From Sesamum alatum (Eukaryota > Streptophyta > Magnoliopsida > Lamiales > Pedaliaceae), in NCBI GenBank assembly GCA_034509735.1, contig JACGWO010000010.1:8507193-8571192 (forward strand): DNA of 64,000 nt, given 5' to 3'. Below, piece after piece: positions 12,001 through 27,300 of the stretch. A program made the position numbers and the translations under genes. Position 1 is the stretch's first letter, and every line of letters begins with the position of its first letter. Below the pieces are notes generated by a model. The model saw only the letters and a program-made list of their open reading frames with translations. It was not told where the DNA came from and did no database searches.

Positions 12001-15000
12001 ATGTCATTTACAAGTAACATTTGCTACCACCTTTTGCAAACTATAAACGAATTGGAAAACTGGAGTTCCTTGTTTTTATTTAACAAAAGGAATTACTCAG
12101 ACATACCAAATAAAACTCGTCCGGTAAGGGAACTGATTCACAAGTGACTTGAAGAAAATGAAAATTTCAGCCATGTATTTTGAATGCCATAATTCTTCCT
12201 AGAGAATCAAAATACATGAAATCTATCACGGTTTATTCAACTAAGGAATTTGTTTACATTAATTAAATGTTTGTGGAGATGCTCTCTTAACGTTTAGCTC
12301 AGCATACTGTTGTTTCAACATCTAAGTTTATTTGATATATTGAGTCCCTGCAGTCCCACATACAGAATGAATTTTAGTAAGTCTGTTACCAATAAAAATT
12401 CCATTTGTGACAAAAACTAATATATTTCATATTCCGTTCAGAATTGATAGAAAAGAATTTGATTCTAACTAATTCAAACATTAGCAATAGTCAATTAATT
12501 TAATTATTTCATATTGTTTTCAGCTTTAAGACTGTTACGTCGGATATAAATTGATTTTATTCGTATAATGATATTTTAAAAATTACAACTATTAGTATAC
12601 TTTATGAACATGTCGTCTCGTTAGCATTCATAGATGGAGAACTTTGGTAACTCTTCTGAAAAATCAATGCATAAAAAATATAAACAAAAACAATTATATA
12701 AGTCTTAGGTAAAATTACATTTTTTGTCCCATAGATTAAGGGGTCGACACATTTAATCCCATGTTTTAAGATTAAACATTTAGCCCCATGCTTCCCTCCC
12801 ACTAATGGCGTCCGTGTGCCGTTAGATATTTGAAAGAAAATGTCATTTGGGATCAAATGTGTCAAAAAAATTCCAATTTTTGGACTATATTGGTATCTCA
12901 GAAAACGTGGGACTAAATATGTCGACTCCTCTAACCTATGGGATCAAAAATATAATTTTGCTAAAAATGCAATTTCCAGGCCAATGGAAGAAGTTGCATT
13001 ACTAAAAGATTTTAGGGTTTCCTTGCAAAATGTGCTCAAGTCAGCAAATTAAATCGAGTGGCGAATTAAAAGGTATTTACAATAGTTTCTATTTTTGTGA
13101 TCAGAATAAGTTGTAAAGAAAATTGTAAATTAAGTTAATAAAAGTTGGGAATTTTTAGAACGAGGCGGGTCCAAAATTGAGTCGGAGCGAGTTTTCCAAT
13201 CTTGCAAAAGTTAAGCAAACTGGAATCACGTCTGGACCCTCCGACAAAACCCGCCTCATTGTCATTCCTATGCGTTCTTATTCTGCAAATTGAAGATTAA
13301 GTAAATTAACCATTGTGTGCTTCATTTCAGGCACTTGTTCAATGTGAAATGTCACTGAACAAGTTGGGGGTAACTGCAATTCCTGCTGCTAATACCGCTC
13401 TTGCAGCTCAGGTAATAAATATTTTGGAAAAAGTCCCATAAATTTGGTTTATTTTCAATTTAATCTTATTTGTTACGATTTTATCAGATTGCATTCAACA
13501 TAAGTAAGTCCAACACGTGTTTGAACAAAGGCTCCCGTAACTTCTCCGATAATTATTGGACGAAAAAGTTACGTAAGAACTAACATGGGAAAAATACAAG
13601 CGATTACCCCCCTGTGATATTGCAAATGAGCAAATTACCCCTTATGAAGATATAAATAGCAATTTACTCCTCTATATTTTTTAAAATGAAACAATCTATC
13701 CCCCTATGTTTTTCAAAATGAAGCCATTTACCTCCTTGTGCAAAACACAGGGGGGTAAATTATTATTTTTTTTTATAAGGGGGTAATTTGCTCATTTGTA
13801 ATATTACAGGGGAGTAAATTGTATTAAACCCGAACTAAAATGATAAACTTTCTAACTTAGATGCAATACGAGAAAATTATAAAAAATAAAACTGAATTGA
13901 AAAAGTTCTGACATATGAGACAAAAAATGTGATTTTTCTTCTTGAATTTTACTAAGGACATATTTAAAATATACATAATTTCTTATTTTTAAATAGTTTG
14001 TAGCCAGCCATGGTGTACGAGAAAATGGAGCCATTGCAAGTGCCCGTGCTGCAGAAATCTATGGCCTCCACATACTCGCTCGGAATTTTCAGGTAATTAA
14101 TGCCTTGTCTGATTTTATTTTCATTTTGAGTTTTCAGTTTTTGAATTAGAAATTGTGGCATGCTGTATTTGGCTGCATAGTTTTTAATAATATTTTTATT
14201 TTATCAAGCTCATAATGTATTTCTCTATTTTAAAATTTATCATTGCTTTACAATCTTATATATAAATTTCGTCTGATTATTTTTTTTAATGCATTAATTA
14301 TCAACACAATATTCTACTCAAATTAAATTAAAAGTTAAAATTTTATGGAATATGTGTTATATTGATAATGACGATTATATTACATGCAACATAAATACTA
14401 ATATATTATTTCTATTTCAATTAACAATAAACTTAAACACAATGGGAGTAAATTTAATTTTTGAGTATATGTAATTGCATAAAATTAATTTTCTAAAGGA
14501 ATTTAATTGAATAGTTAATTCAATTATATCGGTTGGGAAGTTGAAGGGCAATTTTATTATTATAATAATTTGGTGTAATGGTATAAAAACTACCATTTGG
14601 TATTTATAAGATCCTTTCTCTTTATAATAGTATAGAATATTATTTTTACGGCACCACGAATTTATCGTAAAGTCGTTGCAATTAGTAGATCGGAATACAA
14701 AAGTCGCCTAATACTTGCAACAAAATATTAAAATCACTACAAAAAAATAATTATTTGATATATATTAATTAGTAACAAAAAGTTAAGTGATAGTTTTAAT
14801 ATTGTCACTAGTTAATTATGTATATTTAGTTACCAATTTTTTTTTTTGTAACAAATAAGAATTTTATAGTTTTAACAGTTATAAATGATTTTAATATATA
14901 TTTAGTAACAAAAAAATAATTATTGGTAACTTTAATATTTTCACTAATTAATTATACATAGTTAGTAAAAAAACTATTTTGCAACAATAATGATTTTATA

Positions 15001-18000
15001 TTTTTAATAGTTATAATTAGTTTAATGTACATTTAGTAACAAAAAATAATTAAATGATACTTTTAGTATGTATTTAATAACAAAAAAAAAATTATTTTGC
15101 AACAATACTGATTTTATAGAGTTATAATTTTTTTTCTGAAAACAGTCATTAGAAAAAATTAGTAACAAAACATTGTTGAGAAAAGTTGTCACATGTATAA
15201 TGACAACCTAGCGACAATAACTTTGTTGTCTCTAGAAATGTGTCATAATTATCTATGATGACCAAATTATACACAATTCTTGCTATTAATAATAAAATAG
15301 TGAAACAAGTCAAAAAAAAAAAAAAAAAACTATTACAAGATAAAAATTATCGTCACTTAATATACATTTTGTTAATGACAACTTTAAAACTGTCACTTGA
15401 TACTTCGCCACTAATATTATATTTTATTTGGAAAAATCGCATTTTTAATCCCATATGTTCAGTTTTTTTTTCCTCTTAATTTAGTCTCATTTGTTACGAT
15501 TTTCTCATATTGCATCTCATAAGTTGAAAATGTTCTCAATTTGAGTCCTCACCTACATTTTTAATTCATCCAATAATTTAACATAGCTATTAGCATTTTT
15601 TGTTAATTATTGGAAAAAAATACGCATGAGGACTAGTGTTGGAAAAAATTTCAACTCATGGGATGTAATGTGAGAAAATCGTAACAGAAATGATTAAATT
15701 GAAAAAAAGCCTAACATATAAGACTCAAAACGCGATTTTTGCCTATTTTGTTGTAATGAATTTCATCACAAATTTGACCACAAAGCCACCTGCCAAACTA
15801 GTTTATGATGAGGCTTGCGACATAAAAAATTTGTAATTCTACCCAAAATCCTTGCAAGATTCGTTGCAAACTACGTAAGTTGTTCGTTGCAATGCGAGGA
15901 AAGTTGGTTGTTGCAATTTTACGACAGTTTTTGCCACAATTTTGTTTCCCACCAAAGTCTCACCATATTTAATATTTGCTAGCGTTCTCCCCATTTTTTT
16001 CAACAGACCCTTCGCTCGTCTTGAATAGCATTCTTCTGTTTCTTTTTTCTTTCTGTAGTGTCAACATTAATTACCGTTTGAAGTGTGCCCTATACATTGC
16101 TACTATTACTAGAAAAAAAATTAATATTAGCTATATTTTTAATGATCATGGCTAAAAACCATGGTAAATAATTATTATTAACGATGGTTAAATAAAAGTC
16201 GATGCAAAAAATAGTTTTCCACCATGAAAAACTTATTTGCCACGGCTTTTTGCCATGGTAAAAATCTTCGGAATGGCTATTAGCCATGGCAAATGTTTTA
16301 GCCACCCTCGCAAAAATCATAGCCGACAACTGTTGCGTGGCCGTGGTCAATGAGTATTCGCTATGGTTATTTTAGTATTAACCATGGCAATTAGCCATGG
16401 TTAAATGTCATAGTTTTTGTAGTGTATATATGTATCAGGATTCTATTGTAAATTACATAGATTTTTAATTCTTTTAATCAATGAGGGTATCAGTTTTTTT
16501 TCTTGGATTAATCTAGGGAAAAATATTTTTTTAGTCCCATAAGATTATATAATTATATTTTTTGGTATCACAATTTAGACAGGTGAAGATTTCAGTTCGA
16601 TAAAATACCTATTCAGGTATATTTTGTAGTCCAAAACAATCATGTGCTTTGCACATGTCTGTTAACAGCCGTTAACTTAGGACCAAAAATACAAAAAATC
16701 ATGGAACTAGACTTAAATCGTGTTTTATGGGACTAAAAAATACTTAAAATTATGGCCACGTCCGTTAACTTGAGACTAAAAATGCCTAAAATCGTATTTA
16801 TGGGACTACAATCATCACTTGCCTAAATTGTGGTACCAAAAAAAATAATGATTTAATCTTATACGACTAAAAAAAAAACATTTAGCCCTTACTGAATTCA
16901 CAATCATATCGCAATTGTCCTATCATTTGTATAATCGTACGTAAAGATTTACCTCTAATTAATCATCTTAGTTGTAAACAGGATCAATCTCACAACGTAA
17001 CCCGTTTTCTCAAACTAGCAAGGAAACCAATCGTCACAACAAAAGATGCCGGTTATAAGGTACGTAAATTGATATAACGGATAATTTTGCTTTTGGTCCC
17101 CTAAGTTAGTCATTAAATCATTTTTGGTTTCTTATGTTCAACCTCATTAATTTTGATTACCAAGTGTTCTTGAAATGATTAAAGTTAGTCCAGATCAGTT
17201 GATCATCTAAACTAACGGAATGACTTCTTTGTCAACTAACAGTCAGGATAAACTTTGATCAATTTAAGAAAACTTGGGATTAAAAATTGATGAGGACGGA
17301 ACAGGATACCAAAAGTGATTTAGTGACTAATTTAGGGGGACCAAAAGCGAATTTATCTCAATTTTGGCTATTTTTCACGCAAAATGGTGCCGCACACTAG
17401 TTCTCCCTGTGGCAGGTAAACGACTGTTAATTTTTTGTCTATATTGTTGGTTTGCCGCATTTTTTCCCTTCAAAAAGGTCCTTTCGTTAGTTTAGACTGT
17501 CAAACTAATGCTTAGGACTAGCTTTAATTATTTTAAGAAAATTTGAGGATCAAAATGGATGAGGTTGGAACACGGGGTATCAAAATTGATTTATTGATTA
17601 CTATAGGGCATCAAAAGTGAAATTATCCCATTGATATAATATCTTGTAAGACCGTATTTTTCTTATTTATTTATTTATTTCTTATTTTGATAATTGAACT
17701 TCCACTGTAGACTAGCATAGTCTTCAGTCTAAGAGGAGGGCCTGGAGAACTACACAAGGCATTATCTGTGTTTGCATTAAGCGGCATTAATTTGTCAAAG
17801 GTACAATCCATCATAAGAGTATCGTTTCCATGCTTATTAGAATATAAAGATAATAGGGTAAATTACAGTCACCTCCCCTGAGATCTGGCATAATTACAAA
17901 TACTCTTTCGTTGTTTTATAAATTATAAATACCCCCATGAAGTTTGTAATTTTTAACCAAAGGCGTGAAATTAACATTTTGCCCTTGAACTTTTAGTTAA

Positions 18001-21000
18001 AATTGTAGAAAAATCAACCGAGGCATATTGCATTATTGCTCCACTGTATAAAAAACTTAAGAAACCTCTCCCTATGCATTGTAGTCCAAAAAAATTTCAG
18101 TTTGCATAAGGGCATTTTGGTCAGTTCACCCATCAAATGGATGAAAATGAGTTATTTGTTAAACGGTTACAAACATCAGGGGGTACTTATAATTTTTCAA
18201 ACAACGAGGGGTATTATAATTATGTCAAACCTCAGAGGAGGTACATATAATTTATCCAAGATAATATTAGTCACTATAAAAAATAGAGACCAAATTTTTT
18301 AGACGGATTTCCGAAAATTTGATTTACGATGACTTTTGTAGCAGCTGCTCGAAGTGCCAATAAACTTGGATTTTTTTATTTTTATTTTTTGCGACAGAAC
18401 AAAAATCACTCACAAAATCACATGACCAATATTAAAGGATTAAAAAAGATTTTTTTTCCTAAATTATTCTTGATGTAATATTTACTCCCTAAACTAACAA
18501 ATATAACGATTACCCCCTGCAACTAAATATTTAGACAATATTGCCCTTATATTATGTATATTTAGTTCAAAGAATTTCTTTTTTTAACAATTTTTTTTAT
18601 TAAGTATAATTAAATTATTCTTAATCGGAAAAAATATATTTAACTATAATAAAGTAAAACATAATTAGTAAGTTAAATAGTTCAAGTTTTTATTACATTT
18701 TATTGACTCAAAGTTAAACAATATATTAATACAATAAATACACAAAAACCTTTCATGTAAAAGATTTTACTAATTTCACAATAAAATTAAGTTATTAACT
18801 ATTTAATGTTTTAGATAAAAATGAGTAATTACATATCCATGTGTGAATATATTTTCTTTAAAAAATATGGTAAAATATATTTATTTGTTTTTCCTAAAAA
18901 TGTTCAACTTTTGGTTAAGCATATATATTGTAATTTTTTTTTTCAAAAGTATATATGAATTATTGGTATATTATATTTATTGTGTAGCTATTATATATAT
19001 ATATATATCTATTGATCGTGACAAAATAAGATGTCACTCATGATACATATAATTAATAATAATTTTAATATCATTACTTAATTTTTTATCCTATAAATTA
19101 GTCCCTTCCTATATAGTTATATATTTTTCTTTGTCTTTTGGTTTGAAAATGAAACTGCAGATTGAGAGCAGACCACAGGAAAAGCATGCAGCTAGTGTTG
19201 TGAATGGTTTTAGAGATGTAAATAACATGTGAGTTTTTACTTCATTTTATTTGGTATGAGTTATGCTGGGGACACTACAAAAAATCAAGCTCATAGCAAC
19301 GGATTTGCTAGGGCATGCAACAGAATATTTTTTGTTGCCATAGGTACCACAATTATATAGCAACGGTTTTTCTGTCCGGTGCAAAATATTGCCATGCATG
19401 AATTCTTGTCCATAACAAATTTTCGTGTGCAAAATACTTGCTAAAAGATTTGACTTTTCATATTTTGCAATAATTTTTGCAATAATTATCCGTGGCAAAG
19501 CTCATGGCATTTCGTTGCAAAATCGATTTGTTTTTGCAACTATATTTGCAACGGAAAGTCATCGTAATATTGCCATGCATTTATGCAACGTCTTTCCGTT
19601 GAAACTTTTGCAACAAAATATTTTACTACAATCCATTACAAAATTATTTTTGTTTTCAATGGCATTGCAACGGAAGTTGTTGCAATATTGCAATGATTTT
19701 TTGCAACATAATTCCTTTGCAAAATTTTCAACGACATAATTTACAACAATCTGTTGCAAAATTATTTTTGTTTACAATGACAATTGCAACGACAATTCGT
19801 TGTAAATATTGCAACAAAATATTGAGTTGCAATCCATAGCTAAATCTTTTTTTTCTTACAACGATATTTGAAACAAAAATCATGCAATTTTTTTTTCAGA
19901 ATTTCAAAATTTAATATTCAATAATAAAAACATATTTGATTTAACTCTAACAATCTATAAATTCAAATATGACAAAATATTTAAGCAAGAATACATATAA
20001 GCATGTTGCGAATTAGCAACAGAAGGGTCCGTTGCAAAAGGTCCATTGCTATAAGCATGTTTTCTTGTAGTGGGAATCATTACAACTGGAAATTATAATT
20101 CAAATTGGGTTTGATTAGATCTAAACCAATTATATGATAAGTATAATATGCTTGTCGTGTGATTGGTATATTCAAATATCAGGGGAGGTTATTGTAATTC
20201 ACCCTAAATTAATATGATAAAAGATTAAATTTTCCACCTCCAAATTACCGAACGACGGCAGCCACTCCCTAATTAACATACATGACTAATTTTGCAATTC
20301 TATCATATTTTTTGTGTTAATTAAATTTCTCTCTACTGCAGGTGCTTTAATTGTCGATTTTTCATTGACTTTGAAGCTTCATTGGTGGAGCCTAGAGCCC
20401 AGTATGCTCTTTCACATCTCCAGGTAAAAGCTTTTTCTTTTTCTTTTTTCTCATTCGGACCTTAGAAAACATGTTTATATGTGTGTTTTATAGTAATTAT
20501 AATTTTTTTTATTACTTTTGAAATTTTATTTTATCATTTTTGTTAAGAGTGGACACACCATTTGGTGATTCACAAAGACACCAATTAATAAAATTACAGT
20601 GGGGGATGGGTATAGAATAACCCTTAATAATTACAGATCTGGGGAAATAATAATGATGGTGAATAATAGATCACACACAGTGAAAGCAGTAAAAATAGCA
20701 ATAGAAAGTTTAGATCAAGAAATGCCAATAGATGGCGAGTATAACAGGCTCAGGCAACCAAAGAACTGGAGTGAGACGGCAACGGCCACAACAGGCCGGC
20801 ACTCAACACCAAATGCTCCAACAGATCACAAACCCACGATCTACACAAGGTCAGAAACTAAATCGCTCAAACACCCCAACAAATGGGTTCTTATGGAGGG
20901 TAGATATAAGAGAGATTGTTGATCTTACGACTCACAAAGAGAAGTAATCGAAGATCCACTGTATCTCTAAAGGGGCTATGGGCAGTCATTTTATAGTGGC

Positions 21001-24000
21001 CGGAGAAAGCACTGAAAAAGGCAAGAGGAAGGAGGCAAAAGGAAGAGTGTGTATTTGGGGAAAGGAGAATCGAATTACAGTGAGAGAAGAGGGAGAATCG
21101 CCAGAGGAGGCGGATAGATTAGAGCAACACATCAAGGGCTATGGGGGTTTATATATCTAGGGCAGAATCGGGTTAAAACTGGGTCAGGCCGGGTCGAGTA
21201 GGAGCGATGGGCTTTGTGGGCGGGTGTGATCTTGTTGGGCCTCATCAGATGTTGGGCCAGCTGAGTTGGTTTTGGGCCAAATAATCTCATCATTCTCTAC
21301 CTTAGACCAAAACCCTTCAAGAGAGTAATCTGGCCCAAGTCGGGTTTTGGCATTCATCATCGCCTTTTATCCTTCCTTGGAGTACCTGCAAAGAACAACA
21401 TAGCACTTGCAAAAAGATGGTTAGAAAGTATAGTCATGCAAGGTTTAAAATCTCCAGACACTTATTAAACTTATCAACAGGAAGACATTTGGTCCCCATA
21501 TCCGAGGGGTTTGAGTCAGAATCAATTTTCTCAAGATTTATGAGATATTTTCCCACAATATCTCTAATGAAATGGTATCTAACATATATATGTTTTGTCC
21601 TATCATAAAAAATGAGATTTTTGCAAAGCTGTATGGCCGATTGACTGTCGAAAAAGATAGAGATTTTTTGTTTCAGAAAACCAATTTCTTTTTACTAGCC
21701 CTTCTAACCATAGGGCTTATTTTAAGGCTTTAGTAGCCGCTATGTACTCGGCTTCAGTAGTACATAATACAACAATATGTTGAAGTTGGATTTCCAACTT
21801 ATGCATGACCCACACAAACTGAAAATATATGATATTGTGGATTTACGACTATCTCTATCATTTGCATTATTTGAATCGACATATCCAACAAGATTAACAT
21901 CAGTTTGGTTCTTAGAAAATAGAATGCCATGGTTAACAGTACCTTTTAAATACCTTAAGAGCCATTTGAGGGCCTCCCAATGGGAAGAGCCTGCATTTGA
22001 CATGTACCTGTTAAGATAACTAATAGCATATACAATTTCGGGTCTTATACACACCATCAGAAACATAATTGAACCAATAGCATTAGAGTAAAGAACTTTT
22101 TTTCCATTTTCTCTTTCTCTTTTTTAGTTTTAGGGCACTGTTCTTTGCTAAGTTGATGGTGGGCAGACAAGGGGACAGAGCAGGGTTTTGAATCTAACAT
22201 AGAGAATCTTTATAACATAGACAAAATATAAGTATTTTGATTCAAGAAGATCGTGGATTGTTTTCTGTTTCTTTCGATAATCATACCAAGGATTTTCTTT
22301 GCATCGCCTAAGTCTTTCATATCAAAGTTTTTGCATAAATCTGTAACATTTTAACATGCTTTAGACTAGGGCTAGCAATTAACATATCATCCACATATAA
22401 GACAAGGAACACAGGAATATCATCATCATATTTGAAATAGAGACAATGATCATAATTACTCCTAGTATATTTCAATGAGAGCATAAACATATCAAATTTT
22501 TTATTCCATTATCTTGGAGACTGTTTAAGACCATACAAGGATTTTTTCAAGAGATATACATGATCGGGTTTTGTTTTATTGATAAAGCCAATCGGCTGAG
22601 ACATAGATGTTTTCCTCTAAATCACCATGTAAAAAGGCAGTTTTCACATCCATTTGTTTAAGTTCCCAATCAAAGTGAGCAGAGAGTGCAAGCAAGATAC
22701 GAACAGTAGTGTATTTAACAACTGTGGAAAAAACTTCAGTATAATCTATCCCTTCTTTTTGTGTAAAACCTTTTGCGACTAGTCTAGCCTTGAAACATTT
22801 TGATTTTTCCTCTTGTATACCCACTTATATCCTATGATGGAACATTTATGGGGTTTTGGCACTAGAATTCAGGTCTTGTTATTTTCTAAGGATTCTATTT
22901 CTTCTCTCATATCACTAAGCCATTGTTTAGAATGTTCAGATTTTAGAGCCTCATCAAAAGTGCTAGGTTCATGTGATTCAGTATTTAGGGCCGTGTGATA
23001 GTCTGTGAGCCTAGCAGGAATTCTATTGTTCTCTCCTGTTTTGATCTCTTGCTAACTGGTAATGCTCTAGGTTTGGTTCAGACCTAGTCTCAGTCGAAAT
23101 TTCTACAGGGATCTCCTCTACCTGTTCGGTTTCTTCTAGGTTGTCCTCTACCTGATTAAAGACAGGTTCTAAGGGAACTGATTTTTCCTTTTGGGAATCA
23201 TATAGGCAAGGCATTTCTTCTTCATTGAAGACAACATTTTTTACTAATGAACACCTTAAAACTAGGTTGACTCCTAACCCACAGGCGATATCCTTTTACC
23301 CCTTCAGGGTACCCGATGAAAACACATTTCACGGATCTAGGTTCAAGCTTATCAGGGTTTTGATGCACAAAATTTGAACATCCGAAAACACGAAGATGTG
23401 AAATATCAACAATTTTATTTTGCCACACACATTCAGGAATTTTATCAAGTAATGGAACAGAAGGAGATCTATTAATCAAATGTATAACAGTCAAAACTAT
23501 TTCACCCCAAAAAGACTTAGATAAACCCGAACTCACAAGCATACATCTGACTTTATCCAAATAGATCTATTCATGCGTTTAGCAACACCATTTTGCTGGG
23601 GGAGGGGGGGAGTATAGGGGTTTGTTTTATGCGTTTAATACCAAACTCATCAAATAATCAGAAAAACTTTGGTTACAAAATTCAAGTCCATTATCAGTTC
23701 GTAAGGCTTTAAGCCTCTTACCAGTTTGATTTTCAACAACGATTTTTCCAGTTTTTTAAAAGCAATAAAAAATGTCAGACTTGTTTTTCAATAAGAAAAC
23801 GAACACTTTTTTGGAGAAATTATCAATAATGGACAAGAAATATCTATTCCGACCATGAGTGGATATATTAGAGGGGCCCCATACATCAGCATGAATGTAA
23901 TCAAGAATGCAAGTGGATGATGTGGGAGTAGGGTAGGGTGAAATAGGAAAGTGCACTATATGTTGTTTACCCATGACACTTTCATGATTTTCATAATTCC

Positions 24001-24352
24001 TTTCCCCCATCTACCTTCAAAACCTTCCTCTTCCAAAACAACACATGATATCAGGTTATGACTCATATCAGGAATATATTGAACATTTTTCAAAGTAACC
24101 TTATAGCCGTTTTCAAAAGTTAAGCATACATTACCAAGACCTTTGATTTCACACTGTTTTTCATTTGCCATAGAAACGTAGCCAAAATTACTGGATTCGA
24201 AATTTGAGAAAATATTTTTAAAAGGACTCATATGGAAAGTACAACTAGAATCAATCAACCATTCATGCATGCCCATATCATTCACATTGTTGATGCCACA
24301 TACCATAAACACATCACCAGAATTATCAACAGTAACAGAGTTTGCACTTTCT

Positions 24353-24390
<38 letters not shown>

Positions 24391-27300
24391 ATTATTATTA
24401 TTATTATTATTCCTGCAATCCTTTATATAGTGTCCTTTTATTCCACAGTTGTAGCACCGTCTTTCCTTTTTTTTTTTTTTTCATATTATCCTGATTGTTG
24501 TCTCTAGTTCTAGATTTACTCCTACTCCTTCTCCTGCCTCTGCTATGTTTTCTATACTTATAGTCTGAGTTATGATTTGTGGTTCTTCTTCTTACTGAAT
24601 TGACCTCATTACTGGTTTGATCAGTTTTATTAGTCCTAAGATCCATCTCTTTGCTTTTAAGGCAATTGATTACTGTGTCAAGGTTTACATTATCTCTACC
24701 GTATTTTATTGCTGCTTTTACATCACTATAATTATCAGGAATGGCATTTAGTAGGAGTATGGGTGTGTAGTCATCTATGTTTTTATCACCAGTGAGTTTT
24801 ATGTCTTGAACCAATTTAGTGAAATCATCTATGTTGTCATCTATATTTTTGGAAATATCTAACTTATATCTAAAGAACTTTTCCAATAGAAAGAGCTTAC
24901 TAGGTAGTGATGTCTCACTGTACAGTTCCTCTAACCTATCCCATAACTCTTTAGCAGTAGCTTGTTTACCTACTTTTCTTATTATTGAATCAGATAGGTT
25001 CAATATAATGGAGGAATATGCAAATTCATCATCTTCTAGTTTCTTATCCTTAGTGATATTATCAGGATACCTACCGTCTATTGCTTTATAAACCTTTTTA
25101 TATATTAATATGCCTTTCATTTTCTGTTGCCATATAGAGAAATCAGATTTACCATCAAACGGAAGCAAGATATAATCAGCCATATGAACTAATCACAGGA
25201 TATTAATAAAACACTAAATATGATCAGATCACAGAGAAAGGGGCAATTTACAGAGTATGAACGAAACACAGAATATCTCACAAGATCAGATATACTATAA
25301 TAAAACTCAGACATTAACGCCTCTTCTGAGCCTCAACCAAATACCCGACGGTCTCACAGGATCCGGCCAAGTGAGGGATTAGAGAGAAAAAGTATATAAA
25401 TAGAAACAGTGAAGAAAAAATGTACCAGTATCCAGAGATATCAACACGTCTCAACAAAACACACAGAAATAAATAGGGAGATTAGAGAGATACTATCAAA
25501 CCTCTTCGCCTTAAGCCAGAATCGGTATATAACCGGCTCTGATACCATTGTTAGGAGTGGACACACCACTTGGTAATTTACAAAGACACCTGTTAATAAA
25601 ATTACAGCGGGGGATGGGTGTAGAATAACCCTTAATAATTACAAGACCGGGGGAAATAATAATGATGGTGAATAATAGATCACACACAGTGAAAGCAGTA
25701 AAAATAGCAATAGAAAGTTCAGATCAAGAAATGCCAACAGATGGCGAGTATAATAGGCTCAGGCAGCCAAAAAAATGGAGTGAGACAGCAACGGCCACAA
25801 CAGGCCGGCACTCAACACCGAATGCTCCAACAGATCACAAACCCACGACCTACACAAGGTCAAAAACTCAATCGCTCAAACACCACAACAAATGGGCTCT
25901 TATGGAGGGTAGATATAAGAGAGATTGTTGATCTTACGACTCACAAAGAGAAGTAATCGAAGATCCACTGTATCTCTAAAGGGGCTATGGGCAGCCATTT
26001 TATAGTGGCCGGAGAAAGCACCAGAAAAGGCAAGAGGAAGGAGGCAAAAGGAAGAGTGTGTACTTGGGGAAAGGAGAATCGGATTACAGTGAGAGAAGAG
26101 GGAGAATCGCCAGAGGAGGCGGATAGATTAGGGCAACACATAAAGGGTTATGGGGGTTTATATATATAGGGCAGAATCGGGTTAAAACCAGGCCAGTCTG
26201 GGTCGGGTAGGAGCGATGGGCTTCGTAGGCGAGTGTGATCTTGTTGGGCCTCATCAGATGTTGGGCCAGCTGAGTTGGGTCTGGGCCAAATAATCTCATC
26301 AATTTTTAGTATTTTTGTTCAGTTATTAGACATCGACGGAACGTCAGGTTAAGCACGATCTTATTTTTCATCTCATAATTTAAGGTTTACATGACGATAA
26401 TTCAATAGGCTTGCCTCATTAACTACATTTATTGTTTGATTTTATTAATTAATATTTACTTATTTATATAATTTCATAACAATACAAAAATAAAAAAAAT
26501 AGTGCACAAGAAAATTAAGCGATATTTTAATACTGTCATTAATTATATATATATATATATATATTCAGTGCCAATAATATTCATTTTGTTGCAATAACGA
26601 ATTTCAAAGTTTAATAGTGATATTATTTTGTAAAATAATTAGAAAATTTTTTCCCTATATTTTAATTGAATGGACTAAAAGCCATAGTAAATGATTCTAT
26701 AACCATGGTTACATAAAATCGATACAAAAAACTTACCTTATTCACCATGGTAAAATTATTCGCCGTGACTCTTGCCATGGCAAAAACATTCGCTATGACT
26801 TTTAGCCGCCCTCGCAAAAGTTACCGTCAATAAATTTTGGTGGATGTGGTCAATAATTATTTACTATGGTTATTTTTCTTAATAGTTATGCTTAAATGTT
26901 ATATTTTTTTCAAGTGAATAATAGTTAGTAAGAATTAGTGACAAAAAGTTGTGCATTAAGTTGTCCCTATAAATAATTAAGTTCTCACTATATTTATGTT
27001 GTCACTGTAGATGTATCACTAATTATATAATTACAACTTTATGCATAATTCTTGTCACTAATAATTATATAGTGACAAGATCAAAATTACTGTTACTTAA
27101 TATATAAATAGCGAAAACTTCAAAATTGTTACTTGGTATAATTTTGTCATTAATATTATATTTTATTGTAATGAAACTATTCGAGAATTAATAATATTAC
27201 CATGCAAAATATAGTAATTTATCTAGATGGATATTTTATGTAAATTCATAAACAAAGTATAAGTTCATTGTAGATAATGTGGTTATCAACTAATCTAAAT

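Larger units (their letters stand above)
20541..26301 (-). mobile_element. Full-length Ty1-copia element in the last ADT intron
   Basis: This 5.76-kb element has LTRs at 20541-21292 and 25549-26301 that begin TG and end CA. It is flanked by the 5-bp duplication ATTTT (20536-20540 and 26302-26306). It is transcribed from the minus strand, opposite to ADT: 5' LTR on the right, then a tRNA-iMet primer site, gag, protease, integrase, RT and RNase H in copia order, then a purine tract. The internal frames are broken in several places, so it is not autonomous. The two LTRs differ by a few per cent by eye, so the insertion is not very recent. Confidence 0.92.

Noticed and set aside
20599..21160. Short ORFs duplicated at 25662-26169
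   Set aside because: They lie in the LTRs of the copia element and are simply copied with them.
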